Positions 14,888 to 15,156 of a DNA stretch of 15,156 nt are shown piece after piece. The notes under the pieces are model-generated. The model was not told the DNA's origin and did no database searches. It saw only the letters and a program-made list of their open reading frames with translations. The DNA is from an uncultured Clostridia bacterium (GTDB lineage: Bacteria > Bacillota > Clostridia > Oscillospirales > CAG-272). Every line of letters begins with the position of its first letter. Position 1 is the first letter of the stretch. The stretch is taken from contig CALCTA010000051.1 of NCBI GenBank assembly GCA_937893945.1, positions 1 to 15,156 on the forward strand, in the 5' to 3' direction. A program made the position numbers and the translations under genes.

Positions 14888-15156
14888 ATGAGTAGTACCC
14901 GAAATCAAAAAATCATCCGCATGGTCGAGTTGGCTATGCTTATAGCGCTCATCTTTGTTATGCAGTACCTCGGAACGCTTGCATCAACACCCTTGAGAAC
15001 GATTGGAATAGAATTTTCCTTTGTTCTCATACCTATCGTCGTAGGCGCGTTTCTTTTAGGTCCCGTAGAGGGCGCAATATTAGGGTTTGTTTTCGGTGCA
15101 ATGACAGTCGTGCTGACTGTAATTGCTCCCGGAACGATGACCTATATTCTGTTTAC
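14888..15156 (+). CDS. ECF transporter S component (5' part)
   Basis: This is the first 89 codons of a membrane protein, cut by the window end. After the short polar N-terminus MSSTRNQKIIR there are hydrophobic helices MVELAMLIALIFVMQYLG, FSFVLIPIVVGAFLLGPVEG and AILGFVFGAMTVVLTVIAPG. The pattern IPIVVGAFLLGPVEGAILGFVFG is typical of substrate-binding S components of energy-coupling-factor vitamin transporters in the broad ECF_trnsprt family, which includes PanT, HmpT and PdxU. The ATG follows GAGGAGGG (14873-14880) by 7 bases. Its place downstream of coaX suggests pantothenate as substrate, by inference only. The shared EcfA/EcfT module is not in the window. Confidence 0.8.
   Translation, partial: MSSTRNQKIIRMVELAMLIALIFVMQYLGTLASTPLRTIGIEFSFVLIPIVVGAFLLGPVEGAILGFVFGAMTVVLTVIAPGTMTYILF

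Overview
The window looks like chromosomal DNA of a Gram-positive anaerobe of the Clostridia, perhaps a gut Oscillospiraceae- or Ruminococcus-like lineage. This is an inference. It rests on two T-box tRNA-sensing leaders, a type III pantothenate kinase (CoaX) next to an ECF vitamin transporter subunit, strong AGGAGG-type ribosome binding sites, extended -10 promoters, and moderate GC with AT-rich spacers. No rRNA, tRNA, insertion sequence or CRISPR array was seen.

Layout. Bases 1-381 hold the 3' end of an amino-acid ABC transporter ATPase. It converges, across a bidirectional terminator, on yajC on the minus strand (435-755). Bases 963-2831 encode a type IV pilin-like surface protein with an 18-bp tandem repeat and a predicted beta-helix. 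Bases 2876-8188 hold a strong promoter and three closely spaced genes: a TerB-N/TerB-C protein, a BrxD-like AAA ATPase and a BrxHI-like (Lhr-family) helicase. The last two are accessory proteins of BREX-type phage defence, but no PglX, PglZ or BrxC is present here. This cassette is the best candidate for an under-described system, probably antiviral.

Bases 8235-13873 form a branched-chain amino-acid block. A T-box with an isoleucine (AUC) specifier precedes ilvA (threonine dehydratase) and ridA, which clears the reactive enamine/imine that IlvA makes. A second T-box with a leucine (CUC) specifier precedes ilvB-ilvN-ilvC (acetohydroxyacid synthase and ketol-acid reductoisomerase). The 2-ketobutyrate branch and the shared trunk are therefore read by different tRNAs. 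ilvD and ilvE are not in the window.

Bases 13934-15156 hold a CoaX with several active-site substitutions, then a structured leader with a possible pseudoknot on the ribosome binding site of a 17-codon ORF, then the 5' end of an ECF transporter S component, plausibly for pantothenate. The ilv trunk supplies the pantothenate precursor 2-ketoisovalerate, so the neighbourhood is metabolically coherent.
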